Shown: positions 19,797-30,240 of the stretch, in pieces | Position numbering within the stretch: the stretch's first letter is position 1 | How the letters are laid out: each line of letters starts with the position of its first letter | Origin: Ascarosepion bandense | Taxonomy: Eukaryota > Mollusca > Cephalopoda > Sepiida > Sepiidae | Reading direction: 5' to 3' | NCBI GenBank assembly: GCA_037127315.1 | Contig: JBBBDQ010001122.1 | Location: 4,530,501 to 4,594,500, forward strand | Length of the DNA stretch: 64,000 bases | Program-made: the position numbers and the translations under genes | The notes under the pieces: generated by a model | Seen by the model: only the letters and a program-made list of their open reading frames with translations | What the model was told of the DNA's origin: nothing | Databases searched by the model: none

Positions 19797-20080
19797 TGGA
19801 CGTGCGTTGTTGTGCAGTGGATGTAGAGTTCGAATTCCAGTCGAATTTGTTGTATTCACATAAGTGCAAACAACCTTGCAAAACATATGAATTCGTTTCT
19901 TCTTTTTCTAGCTATGGGTTAAATATCAGGACAGATTGGTTCTGTAGCCTTGGTTGGAAACTAGTCTACCGCAGAAAGTAATGGCAACCTAATGCGGGAA
20001 ATTTTTTGACCAGTGAGTCATGTCTTATTGGAGACGGGATCGCCCAAGCGTGTATCATGTATGACACATAACTGACTGAT
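19797..20080 (+). mobile_element. SINE-A copy
   Basis: It starts GGACGTGCGTTGTTGTGCAG. A deletion of about 30 bp removes the segment between A and B boxes (GTGGATGTAGAGTTCGAA). It ends GTATCATGTATGACACATAA followed by CTGACTGA. Confidence 0.9.
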
Positions 20081-20449
20081 TATATAATTGTTGTGGACCC
20101 AGAATAGGTCCGGAAGAAAACAACTCGGGTATTCGTTAAACAGATACATATTAACGAAAAACAAAGAGTCTTACACCGCTGAGACTTAACCAACTCAACT
20201 TTAGTTTCGAGACTTAGTCGTCTAAGTGACTTTATTTAACTGACTGATATATATAATCAGAAAGAAACTTTACGGTTTAAATTAAACAGATCAGCAATAT
20301 TAGTGTAGTTCCGTCTCACAATCTGAATGCAGGCATTGTAATTAAAAATGCAAGAAGCCCTTCCCAACTTTGAGCCAGGTTTAAGATTGTTGGTTCAACA
20401 CACACTACCACAAGATGCCCTAACCATACTTGTGGTCACATTTAAGATT

Positions 20450-21180
20450 AGAGAATGACTTCTTCTTTTGTGCCATGCCTTTTCAGAACGTAGTTGATCA
20501 TGGTTTCCATATCTCCCTGTCCCTGGTGGCTCTTAGCACGCTTTCTCCTGTTACACCATGCAATCCTCGTTTCGACATCCACCTGATCAGGTCCTTCAAA
20601 TATGTTACCCGCTGCTTTTTCCTGTATCTTTTCCCTCTATCTGGCCTGTTAGTAACAGGTTTTCCAAGCCCTCCTTCCTCATTATTAATTTCCTTTTCGT
20701 CTCCATCCTTTCCAAAACCTCGTCATTGCTCACATGCTCAATCCATGATATCCGCAGTATCCTTCTGCAGAACCACATTTCAGCTGCTTCAAGTTTTTTT
20801 CTACATCTTCGAAGATATTGTCCAACATTCACTGCTACATTAAAGAACCGATATCACAGAGCAATCCAGTACTCTCCTCTTAGTTTCTAGTGAAATTGTC
20901 CTGTTTCTTAATACTTTACTCAACTTCTGGAATGCTTCTTTCGCCATGCCAATTCGCCTTCGGATCTCTGTGTCGCACTTTCCGTCTTCTATTAGAAGAC
21001 TTCCTAGGTATTTAAATTTCTGCACCTGCTTGATTTTAGTGCCCCTGATCTATAATTGGCATTTTGTCTGCCCTTTTTGCTGACACATTTGAGGTTAGCC
21101 TTCGTTCTCATGACAACAGACGGAGTTCAACTTAATCTAAAAATGTCCCAGACTGCTTTGGTAGCAAATGCCCGTTATCA
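20450..21180 (-). pseudogene. RTE/BovB-like LINE, C-terminal region
   Basis: Minus frames at 20840-21025 and 20605-20832 together cover the end of the polyprotein. The first gives KFKYLGSLLIEDGKCDTEIR, RRIGMAKEAFQKLSKVLRN and a Lys-Arg-Arg-Val-Leu-Asp-Cys-Ser block. The second gives KKLEAAEMWFCRRILRISW and an EHVSNDEVLERMETKRKLI segment. At least one frameshift separates them, and about 15 codons are missing before the RGK basic segment. The tail carries GTGCCATGCCTTTTCAGAAC (on +). No catalytic region remains. Confidence 0.85.
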
Positions 21181-21698
21181 GGCCTTAGATACGGGACTGT
21201 AGATGAATGTTGAACCTCAACCGAGGCAAATGACATTTGTGGCACTGGTTAAAGATTGGAAAAGGAAACCGTAAGCAGCTTTGACTTATTAAGTGAGGCT
21301 ATCGAAATTCCAGGGCAATGGCAGAAGGTCATCAATGCTGTTATCAAAGATTTACATTTTAGAGATCTTGCAATTCAATGATAGAATATTTATGAACGTC
21401 ACTTTGATAGATTTTGTATTCAACGATTTGTGTATGTTTCCCTACCATCGTCATTTATCTGTCCCTATTGGCCTCCCATTGCCTTTAATATCAACATTTT
21501 TAGCCTGCCTGAGGTGTTTAACTTCTACCAGATACTCGCCAGTCGACAAAAAAATTCACTGGGTTTTTACTTGTTCTTTACGTCCCCGATTTCTCCTATA
21601 CATTTTCCTCTCTCGTTTCGCACGCCCTATCGGTTAGGGGCTTCAGAATACGCCGACTGCACATCTACAGAGGGTAAACCCCTACCCACCCAATGATG
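21181..21698. other. No feature recognised
   Basis: The open frames at 21293-21696 (+) show no motif I know. The sequence looks unique. Confidence 0.4.
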
Positions 21699-22202
21699 CG
21701 TCCTGGGTTTGACTGTAAACTGCATCCGGCAACAAGGTCTCTAATTGAGAAGTTTTAAGGAGCATAGAACCACCTCTTAATTGCTGTTGTTTCCAAGTCC
21801 ACCCTGACCCGGTGTGGTAGCACCTGTTAGGCTCCCAGGTATGGGCAAATAGTTAACCCCAAAACTGGGGTTAAAACACTATGAAAGTATAAAAAATAGA
21901 TTTTTATATTGAAAATACCTGCAATTTCTTCTTTGCTAAGAAATTACAATTTTAAAGGGAAAAATATTTCCAGCAACATATTTATGAAGAAAAAAGAGTA
22001 TTAATTTAAAAAAAATATATAAAGTTGTCATACATCTGACTTTCGATAAAACTTTTTTTTTTTTTTCATAAAAATACGTCAATGAAAACTGATCAGTAAA
22101 CTGATTTCTTACAAATACATATTCTATACATATGAATCTTTCGTCAAAAATCGTGCGGCATTAAATAACTCATTAAGGTTGATATACCGTAAAACAAAAT
22201 GA
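21699..22202 (+). mobile_element. Retroposon C copy
   Basis: It begins TGGGTTTGACTGTAAACTGC, includes GGTAGCACCTGTTAGGCTCC and TAGTTAACCCCAAAACTGGG, and ends with GCGGCATTAAATAACTCATT and GTTGATATACCG. Confidence 0.8.
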
Positions 22203-22214
22203 ACCAAACGAACG

Positions 22215-22415
22215 AACCAGTCATCTCGTCCCAAATAAGGCAACTAAGACGCAATGGGGTTACTGAGTGAAAGAATATGAGAAAAGAAACATAAAACATT
22301 GAGAGAAAAGAGATAACTACTGACATAGAAGATCAAAGTTGATTGGAAAACAAAAGGCCGAAAAAGTTCCACAAGTGAGGAGTGCGAGTGAAGAAACTGT
22401 TAGCATAACACTCTT
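22215..22415 (-). mobile_element. Jockey/CR1-like LINE 3' end fragment
   Basis: TCGTCCCAAATAAGGCAACT (on +) is the altered terminus. GTTCCACAAGTGAGGAGTGC followed by GAGTGAAGAAACTGTTAGCA is the antisense of the region behind the NSLP motif. Coding is lost. Confidence 0.6.
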
Positions 22416-22525
22416 TTTGTTTGTTTCTGATGAAATTGTTTTTTTAATACTTTACTTAGCTTTTGAAAGATGACTTTCGCTGTCCCAATTTGTTCTGTAT
22501 TTGCCATCTTCCCATTATAAGGCGG
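22405..22525 (-). mobile_element. RTE-like LINE internal fragment
   Basis: TTAATACTTTACTTAGCTTT and CTTTCGCTGTCCCAATTTG match 20905-20960 of the RTE copy (antisense of the RRRIGMAKEAFQKLSKVL region). Confidence 0.6.
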
Positions 22526-22629
22526 ATGCGACACAAAATCAATCAAAGTGGGATTTTCGAGCTCGTTAGCTCGTCTAAATATATCCCGTAAGCCCTGTTC
22601 AAGGTCTGGTCAGGCTCTAGTCTATTCAC

Positions 22630-22669
22630 CCCAGACGAGACTCTACCCTTCGGCGAAGCCTCGTCTGGG
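22630..22669. repeat. Perfect palindrome with nested hairpin
   Basis: CCCAGACGAG (22630-22639) and CTCGTCTGGG (22660-22669) are exact inverted copies. The loop itself contains CTTCGGCGAAG. It sits in a locally GC-rich stretch. It could be a terminator-like RNA fold or the centre of a small transposon; the function is unknown. Confidence 0.8.
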
Positions 22670-23077
22670 TTCCTATCCTCCTGAAAACAATTCGACAAAA
22701 TAAGGAATCGATGAAGATCCGTCTTCTGTTTTATTTCTTTTTAGATAGGAGAAAGACATTCACGTTGATGCGACTACACATGCGCACGGACGAGAGACGC
22801 TGGGAATTTTAAATTTCAAGATGATTTTCTTAATGTATTTTGGTGTATAATATGGTCGATTTCCTTCAGATTATTTTTTTTTCCTATCTGTTTCCATCAA
22901 TTTTTTATTTTAATTAAATATCCCAAATTGTGATAATAGTTTATCTGCCATGAATCATGATACGCTGTAAGGAACTGGGCGCAAATTCACTGTGGCTGAT
23001 CTAGCGATTAAAATAATTTCTAAACATGTTCGTGTTATTGAATTGTTTCATTTTTAATTAAAGTCTTCGTCTTCTAT
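22670..23077. other. No feature recognised
   Basis: Unique AT-rich sequence. Confidence 0.4.
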
Positions 23078-23245
23078 GTGCCGTGTCCCTTCAGGACTCA
23101 GGCAATGATGACCCTCCACATTTTCCTATCCCTTGTAGTTCTTAACAGCCCTTCTCCTGTTATTCCACTCAAACCCTTCTTCGCCATCCATCTACTCAAG
23201 TCCCTCTGTCACGCGTTGCTTTTCCCCTGTCATGCTTTTCAACAA
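23078..23245 (-). mobile_element. RTE-like LINE 3' end fragment
   Basis: ATGTGCCGTGTCCCTTCAGG, CTTCTCCTGTTATTCCACTC and CTCACGC-like sequence (TCTGTCACGCGTTGCTTTTC) match the antisense end of the RTE copy at 20480-20640. Confidence 0.8.
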
Positions 23246-24013
23246 TAAGTAAAAGTTCATTTATCATTAGGACTGCATTTTTAAGCAATATGGCAAATAC
23301 TACAAGCAAAACGCTCTCTTTTGAAGAAAAAACTCATTATCGCTAACTATCAAGAAAAAAGTCAGTTTCCGAAATTGACGATATTTACTCGCAAAAGAAC
23401 TAAAAACAAACGAATGATGAACTGTCACGTATAATATAATACGGCATTGAATGCTGAATATATATATATATCTCTGAGGCCATTTTATCACGACTTGATC
23501 TCGTTTTCTATTGGCTGACAATTATATATATATATATATCAACATCATTGAATTAATAATATATATATCAAGATATTCAATTGAATTAATAATATATACA
23601 TCAACATCATTGAATTGACAATTATATATATATATATATATATAACATCATTGAATTAATCCTTTTTTAATTTATATTTGCTCTGTAATATTTTATTACA
23701 TGGCTCTCTTCCTGTATATTTTTTTAATATTAATTAGGATCGGGTCTTTGGACCTTCCTGCTTTTTCCACTTGGATTAAAGTACCTGAATTAAAATGTGT
23801 GTGTGTATATATAATATATATATATAATATATATATATATATATGTTACAGAAATCAACGAAACTTGGTTATAAGCAACCGACAATTTGAAATGAAAGCA
23901 ACGCGTGACACTCTCTGTCCCGTGAGCATCAGATTCTATAAGCCCTCGTTCCTCATTACGTCTCAGAAACTTCAGCTGTCTTTCACTTTAGGAAAGCTAA
24001 GAACCCGTCGCTT
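23246..24013. other. No gene; several (TA)n runs
   Basis: TA runs lie at 23458-23471, 23523-23539, 23625-23643 and 23806-23844. Three degenerate repeats of ATCAACATCATTGAATT lie between them (23539-23660). Open frames across the runs (23700-24029) are artefacts of TA repeats. Confidence 0.5.
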
Positions 24014-24182
24014 CTCCCTCCAGCTATAGGTTAAAAAGCAGGACAAATTGGATTCTATAGCCTTGGTTGGCAACCAGTCTGCCACAGAAAGTAATAACCT
24101 TCTGCGGGAAAATCTGCCCAATTAGTCAAGTCTCTTTAGAGACATGATCGCCCAATCGTGTATCACGTATGACAACTGACCT
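24014..24182 (+). mobile_element. SINE-A, 5' truncated
   Basis: It begins CCTCCAGCTATAGGTTAAAA, has TTGGTTGGCAACCAGTCTGC and ends GTGTATCACGTATGACAACT. Head and promoter boxes are missing. Confidence 0.88.
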
Positions 24183-24277
24183 TTCCAATATCTCGACGAT
24201 ACTCACGTGTTATGTTTTAAATCAAAATTATAGTTTCTCTCTTAACGATGCCATACTTCTTTCCTCTAAAATTGTCC

Positions 24278-24283
<6 letters not shown>

Positions 24284-24329
<46 letters not shown>
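24284..24329. repeat. (TA)n microsatellite
   Basis: A 46-nt TA run next to the Tc1-like element's left end. Confidence 0.95.
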
Positions 24330-24333
<4 letters not shown>

Positions 24334-24339
24334 CATACA

Positions 24340-24986
24340 CAGTACTGTGCAAAAGTATTAGGACAAGAACTATTTTATCTTTTATGAGGCATATTGACAG
24401 AAAATAAACAATTTAATTAAAGTAATTTGATTTACTCAACAAATACTTTAACAAGAAAAAATACTTGTTACAAAATAAATTTAATATTTAATATAATAGA
24501 CTTTTGTTTGATCACAGCCTTCATTCTATCAGGCACTGACATCACAAGTTTCTTCAATGCATCTAATGGTATCTCCTGCCAAGCAGCTTGTATTTGTTCC
24601 CAAAGTGTGTCTTGCGAAGTAACATTAGATTTATCAATTCGAGAGTGGGGGAGGGAATAAGAAAAAAGTCAGTCATATCCAAGAATAATAGAATAAGGAG
24701 TAGTTTCAAAAGAACTTGTTTAATAAAAAATAGGAAAAATTAAATATAACTTCTTTTTAATACATTTCTTTTACACCTAGTTTTAAATAATCAATATTAT
24801 TAGCAATTTACTTGGTTTTCACCCTGTATTTGAATTTCAGTGAGATTTTTAGGAAACTCCTTCATGTCCTAATACTTTTGCACACTACCGGTAGTATGCA
24901 AAAGTGTGAGGACAGGGGTGATTTTAAAATTTATTTTGATGTCTCATAAAAGATAAAATAGTTCTTGTCCTAATATTTTTGCACAG

Positions 24987-24991
<5 letters not shown>
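24340..24991. mobile_element. Tc1/mariner-type non-autonomous element, composite ends
   Basis: The left end CAGTACTGTGCAAAAGTATT is the inverse of the right end TAATATTTTTGCACAGTACT. A second inverted pair lies inside at about 24866-24916: CCTAATACTTTTGCACACTA and TAGTATGCAAAAGTGTGAGG around CCGG. The order of ends suggests one element (24340-24895) joined to a partial second copy. Sequence near 24505-24610 resembles the untranslated interior of Tc1-like MITEs. No transposase frame survives. Confidence 0.65.

Positions 24992-25051
<60 letters not shown>
24989..25051. repeat. (GT)n(TA)n microsatellite
   Basis: About 45 nt of GT followed by TA, between the Tc1-like element and a Helitron-like copy. 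Confidence 0.95.
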
Positions 25052-25057
<6 letters not shown>

Positions 25058-25366
25058 ATTTATAAATGGAACTTTGTCTGTGTGTCCGTTACCTATAAAT
25101 GGCTGAACCGATTTTCTTGAAAATTTACACAGTTGTACTATAAGCGTCTGCGAGTGTTCTTAGCTAGGTTTAACTATCGATAATCGAAAAAAAAATCGTG
25201 TTATAGGAGTGGTCCGATTTTAATCAAATTTGATGCACTCATAGACAAAGACATAAAAAACGATATTCAAAAATTTCAAGGTTGCAGTTCTTATAATAAT
25301 GCAAAAAATCGATAATATATGTAAAAGCTTTCATTACACCCAAGCAACGCCGGGCTCTAGTGCTAG
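25052..25366 (+). mobile_element. Helitron-like element, internally deleted
   Basis: This is the only copy on the + strand. It starts ATTTATTTATAAATGGAACT, has ATGGCTGAACCGATTTTCTT and TAAGCGTCTGCGAGTGTTCT, and ends CAAGCAACGCCGGGCTCTAG then TGCTAG. The middle part with the ATGAATGGATG block is missing. Confidence 0.68.
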
Positions 25367-25384
25367 ATCTTATAACTTTTTTCT

Positions 25385-26010
25385 TTTAATCGTTTCACCC
25401 CAAGCAAGGCGGTACAGCCACTAATGTGCAGGGGGCTGCATAAAAGAGTAAAAGTTTGGTCAAGAGGAGAGTGAAGAGAAAGACGAACTAGTTACAAAGG
25501 GTCTCAGAAAAAGTGCTAGAGAAGAATGGGAATACAGGTGTGAAGACAGTTAAGAAGGTAGAGAAAAAGAACAAGATACACGGAGTAATGTAAAAAAGAC
25601 TGTAGTCAAGTGGATAAGAGATGGGAATTGACATTGCATTTAAATTACTAGAGGTAAGTAAGTATATGGAAGGGAGTTTCACGGTGAGAAATACTAGAAA
25701 AGAAGTTGATGGAGTAGAATTGTCGGCTGCATTTGGTTGATCTAATTGTAAATGGGTGGTACCTTGTTGCCAGTCTGGTTGCACGAGTAAATTCTTGTGG
25801 GGGGGGGCACCAGTGACCTAGCTTCTTCGGTGTAGAAGCCATGAAAATATGTGTAGAATAGACAGAGGGAAGCTACATCCCGCCGGTGAGAAAGTGGCTG
25901 GAGTCGAGCTGCCAATTCGGGACCTATCATATTAGAGATTCTCCTTTTGGAACCTGTCGAGAATAATGAACAGCAGGGGTGCCTGACCGCTAGCAGTATT
26001 TTATGCACGG
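25385..26010 (-). pseudogene. Jockey/CR1-like LINE, C-terminal region
   Basis: Minus frames at 25742-26008 and 25648-25842 give KRRISNMIGPELAARLQPLS, HRRDVASLCLFYTYFHGFY, then ATRLATRYHPFTIRSTKC. They line up with QRRVCNVIYTDLADHLQSLS and onward in the better copy at 55740-56577. At least two frameshifts occur. The tail is TTTCACCCCAAGCAAGGCGG (on +), 3' of coding by about 250 bp. Confidence 0.8.
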
Positions 26011-26571
26011 ATGGATGGTTGATTTGTATATGTACAAGATGAAAAAAAATCTCTCTAGAGTAAATCGGAATACTGTAAAGGTTAGGATAAGCCCAGCAGT
26101 TTTTAATGGAATATTGCTTCTCTTGGAGAATTAAATCCTGAAAACCATTTGATCACATCATTTTTTTTTTCGCCATCTTGAAATATTACTCCTCGGTATG
26201 ACGTAAGGAAGTTGTCGGTTATCATCAGCTTTTTAGTATTTTCTTTATTCTGAGTCCATCTGTCGGTTTAAATGCTCCAGATATCGCATGCAAGGGGCGA
26301 CTAGGTTCTTGTTCTTATCTTTAGCTTCTTGAACTCTGTTACCCTACGTTAAATTTTACATACCAATGTGGTTATCAGATTAGAGAAAAAAAAAGCTAAT
26401 ATCGTGGAAGCGTCTACGAAGATTGTGAAATTTGAAGAAGAAATAATTGTCTGTTAATGCAACCTGTTATCTCACAAGTCAAAACTCATTCATTACTAAT
26501 TACCTCACACAGCAATTTCTGTTCGTAAATTTTAAAAAAATGCAGTTTAAGTTACGATAAGATTCTAGTCA
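26011..26571. other. No feature recognised
   Basis: Unique AT-rich sequence with no ORF of note. Confidence 0.4.
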
Positions 26572-26871
26572 GTCAGTCAATTACAATACGTGATACACGC
26601 TTGAGCGATCATGTCTCGAAAGACTGACTGGGCAGAAGATTATGCCGCAGTAGGTTACCATTGCTTTCTGCGGTAGACTGGTTGCCGACCAAGGCTATAG
26701 AACCCAATCTGTCCTGTTATTTAACCCATAACTGGAAGGAATAGACGGATTAATACCTTTCCCAAGGGTATTTGCGCGTAAGTAAATGCAATGAATTCAG
26801 CTGGAATTCGAACTCGGCTCCCCGATTTCTCGTTCCGAGCCGATATCCAATGCACTACAGCGCACATCCTA
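26572..26871 (-). mobile_element. SINE-A, near full length
   Basis: Read on the minus strand it starts GTGCGCTGTAGTGCATTGGA, has the B box GAGTTCGAATTCCAG and ends TGTATTGTAATTGACTGACT. The inverted CTTTCGAGA motif is shortened. Confidence 0.92.
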
Positions 26872-27309
26872 AGATTCTAGTATTGTGTAATATCATCTTA
26901 TATCGCTACCCACTGACTTTACCACTGCTCCGCTCCTTTCCGGTTCAAGAAGTTCTGCAATAAAAGTACATCTGTCGATATAGAAAAAGTGTTAGAGTAC
27001 CAATTTTTTTTTTTTTAATTCTATCACTGCAGAAAATTCCGTTGGATTTACTGAGAATAAGACATTTTGTTTGTCCCTGCCAATGTTGACTGGAGTGGTC
27101 TCGCACTCGCGTACACAAACACGCACACACGTATGTACGTGTTATAGACAAGTTACGAGGGACAAATTGTCTTTATTCTATATTTTTATTTTCGTGCATT
27201 CACGTTGCTTTTTATTTTGTAGACTGCACAGTATAGTAGGGTCAGTTGGGCACTGTCTGCGAGAAAAGATAGCACCATGACACAATTAATTTCTAAAGAA
27301 ACTTGGATA

Positions 27310-28026
27310 TTGCATTCTAGGCATGCGCGTCAGAAACTTTAATAGAAACATTTCATAGTGTTTTGGGTGTCAATCTATGGACAGTGCAGGAGTTTCGGAA
27401 AGAGATGAGACTAATGGTGATTACGAGGATACGGCAGCTCGGAAAACCCTCTCTGATCGTTCTGATAAAAGATCTCTCGAACTTGTTGGCGAGAGCATTG
27501 GACTCAACACGGAGAAGTACGTTAAGTGCCTTCAGGAGGCTGTGGTGCCCTAGGTCAAAAGGATAGCTGCTGGATTATTATGTGTGGAGGTGGGAGTTAA
27601 GAGAGAGGCCAACAAAACTCCTTGTAACACCAAGGATGAACTGAAAGTAAGGATTATAACAACATTCTCTAACTCAGGGGTTTTTAAACGTTTTGACTTA
27701 CGAACCCCTTTATATTTCAAGTTTTAGTCAAGGGACCCACTATAAACGCTTATGAAATTTATACATAGCTATTTACTAAAAATAGCTTATAGTTTTGCAC
27801 TAACGTAGTAAAAACTGGTTTTAAGCTTTAGACTTTGAATTTCACGTGATGAGTTAATCCACGGACCCCCTATGTTATCCTTGCTGACCCCCTGTGGTCC
27901 GCGGAACCCAGGCTGAATACTCCTGCAAACAAGACTGTCTAGAAAAGATGCAAAAGATCCCGAAGTCGTCTGGAGGCCGTGTTTTGAAGTTAATGGCGAT
28001 TTTATTGAATAAATTTACTATTTAGT
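27310..28026 (+). pseudogene. Mariner-like transposase, deleted and interrupted
   Basis: Pieces of one transposase can be read in order. GVNLWTVQEFRKEM is an N-terminal helix-turn-helix region. NGDYEDTAARKTLSDRSDK follows in another frame. After a large deletion comes an Asn-Thr-Glu-Lys-Tyr-Val-Lys-Cys-Leu-Gln-Glu-Ala-Val-Val-Pro segment with a stop where Trp is usual. After a second deletion comes EANKTPCNTKDELKVRI, and finally a C-terminal VNGDFIE followed by TAA (about 27990-28017). The DDD/DDE catalytic residues are in the deleted parts. A hAT-type MITE (27675-27925) splits the last two pieces. Confidence 0.78.
27675..27925. mobile_element. hAT-type MITE inside mariner relic
   Basis: The left end CAGGGGTTTTTAAACGTTTT and the right end GGCTGAATACTCCTG are imperfect inverted copies of the CAGNGNTTNTNAA type. 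GTCCGCGGAACCCAGG before the right end is also typical of these elements. A clear 8-bp target duplication was not seen. Confidence 0.6.
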
Positions 28027-28064
28027 ATTTCAAGATGTTTTTGCGTTATTTAGAAAAATATATT

Positions 28065-28390
28065 TGTAAACGCAAATTCTACTCCATCAGCTGCTTTTCT
28101 TGCACATTCCGCCTGTGGAATTCCTTTCCATTTACTTGATTCCCCGACAGCTACAATCTCCAAGAATTTAAATATAAAGTCAATAGTCATCTCTTATCTC
28201 ACTAACCTGCATCCTCTCTCTCATGCTCCTTTATCCGTCCACTCCACTCTCATCAGTATTCTCATCCTTCTCTTACCCATTTCCTGACATCCCCTATAAC
28301 CTGTCACTCTTTCATAACTTTCCTCTTATGTAACCCCCTGCAAAACAGTGGCAGTAAAATGCCTTGCTTAGGGCGATATGATTATTGAAA
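28065..28390 (+). mobile_element. Jockey/CR1-like LINE 3' end
   Basis: CTACTCCATCAGCTGCTTTT begins the coding remnant. GTGGAATTCCTTTCC (Trp-Asn-Ser-Leu-Pro region), GACAGCTACAATCTCCAAG and the 3' UTR follow, ending in CAGTGGCAGTAAAATGCC and TTGCTTAGGGCGATATGATT plus an A-rich tail. Confidence 0.8.
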
Positions 28391-28496
28391 TAAAAATTAA
28401 AATGAGATCAGTGTTTTCATTTTTATGTAATTTAGACGACAATTTATCCATTACATCTTTTACATGAAAAAATCCGGGTTCAGATTTATATTTTTA

Positions 28497-28640
28497 TTAG
28501 TAGTATAGCCCAGCGTTACTCGGGTGTAATGAAAGCTTTCAAACTAATCCATGATCCTGGAGCTCAGACTCAGCCTAAAGAATATTTGTGTGAAGTTTGA
28601 GAATCTGATAAAAATTGTGGATTTGTATAAAGGACATACA

Positions 28641-28675
<35 letters not shown>

Positions 28676-29011
28676 CTTGTCTTTTATATATATATATATA
28701 TATATAATCGATTTTCTGCACTATTGTAAGAACTTCAACATTGAAACTTCTGAATATCGTTTCTTATGTCTTTGAGTGTATCAAATTTGATTAAAATCGG
28801 ACCACTCCTTCTATAACCCAATTTTTTTTTTTTTTTTTTTCGATTATCGATTTTCATCGGGGGTACCTCGACACAAAACCTAGCTAAGAACACTCGCAGA
28901 CGCTTACAGTACAACTTTGTAATTTTCAAGAAAATAGGTTCAGCCGTTTCGGAGTCTATAGGTAACGGATACACATACACACACACAGTTTCATTTATAA
29001 ATAAGTTTAGA
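28497..29011 (-). mobile_element. Helitron-like element
   Basis: On + it starts GTAGTATAGCCCAGCGTTAC and ends TCATTTATAAATAAGTTTAGA, so on the minus strand it begins TCTAAACTTATTTATAAATG with a preceding A. It is a shorter subfamily with GTGAAGTTTGAGAATCTGAT in place of the ATGAATGGATG block, shared with 42294-42795. A (CA)n(TA)n run lies at 28636-28706. Confidence 0.72.
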
Positions 29012-29200
29012 TTAGATAAAATTCGATAGTGTTACTCCTGAGACTTTTCGGTTTAAGTTACTTTCTCTTTTAAGTGTGATATTCTTCAGATCGAACTTGT
29101 GGTTGAATTTATTTTTATTGCATTTGATAATATGCTTTTTGTGTTTATAGATTGTACTGTGAAGATCAGTTTGGCACACAAGTGGGCCTGTGCCATCAAA

Positions 29201-29234
29201 AATGACGGCAAATATATATATATATATGCCGTCT
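29201..29234. repeat. Palindrome around a TA core
   Basis: GACGGCA and TGCCGTC are exact inverses around about 20 nt of TA. The flank repeats AAAATGACGGCAA in direct orientation just afterwards. Confidence 0.7.
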
Positions 29235-29274
29235 AAAATGACGGCAACATATATATCTCAAAGTAAAGTGAACA

Positions 29275-29460
29275 GGTTTGGAATCTCGAGTTTTACCGGC
29301 ATTTACTTTTTTAAAAAGTGCTCAATACAACATAAATCGTAGAGTATAATATAATTAAATTTATTTTTTTATTTAAAATTTAATTTACATTGCCACTCGG
29401 TAATTTCTATGTTTCGAGTTTTTATCTCGTCATCAATGTTGAATAATTAGTGTGAAAATT
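29275..29460 (-). mobile_element. Family E repeat with hammerhead-like motif
   Basis: Read on the minus strand, TTGATGACGAG, a loop ATAAAAA and CTCGAAAC (29411-29435) form a hairpin joined to GAAAC. This resembles the core at 17231, but with T in place of the first C and an extra C before stem II. About 85 nt later comes TGTATTGAGCACTTTTTAAA. It is probably decayed. Confidence 0.4.
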
Positions 29461-29969
29461 ATATTTGAATGCAAAAAAATACGTTAGTTATTTAGAGTTA
29501 AATATTAAGGGGGAAGACAAAAAATAGATTTTGTGTGTTTAATTTAACTAATCAGAATGAAATTCGGCTTTTAAATTTGAACATATAACCTATATGTTGG
29601 GATACAGGTTTTTCTTTCAATCTTAATGGGCAATCTCATTTTCTTCAGCAAGAGTCTAGACTGCTCTTTTTCGATGCAATGTATACATTATCGCTACAAT
29701 GTCATTTTCTTAGATTTCTATGTATCCCAAACATTTTAAAAACAGAATTTTTTTTTTTTATTAGATCTGACTAGCTTTGACCTCTCGTCTACGGATAATG
29801 TCAAAACACATCAAATGACGTTATGGTGCTTCTGATCTATTCTTAAAATCTAAAGAATCTGCAATGTTATCGGTTCTGATCTGGCAAGTTGGCTTCGATC
29901 ATTTATCCATCGTAACGTTATTTCGCTATAGCTTTATGTATTTTTTATGAGTTACTCTGGGATTTTCTG

Positions 29970-30240
29970 TTATCGCGACTTCATGAAGTTAAGCGTAGAT
30001 GGATGTTGTGGTGATATCAGCTCTAGATGGGAAATCGGAGTGCCGAGTTCGAATTCCAGTCGTTGCATTCACTTAAACGCAAACACCTTTGTTAAAGATA
30101 TGAATCAGTCTGTTCTCCTCGCAGCTGGGTTCTATAGCATTGGTTGGCAACCAGTCTACCGCAGTAAGAAATATTACAAAAAAACCTCTGCTTTAGTCAG
30201 TTATAAATCACAAGAGACATGGTCATTCAAGACTTGATTA
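29970..30240 (+). mobile_element. SINE-A2-like copy, diverged
   Basis: It shows GGATGTTGTGGTGATATCAG, the B box GAGTTCGAATTCCAG, AACGCAAACACCTTTG and TTGGTTGGCAACCAGTCTAC. The 5' flank CATGAAGTTAAGCG may be a last trace of a 5S leader. Confidence 0.72.
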
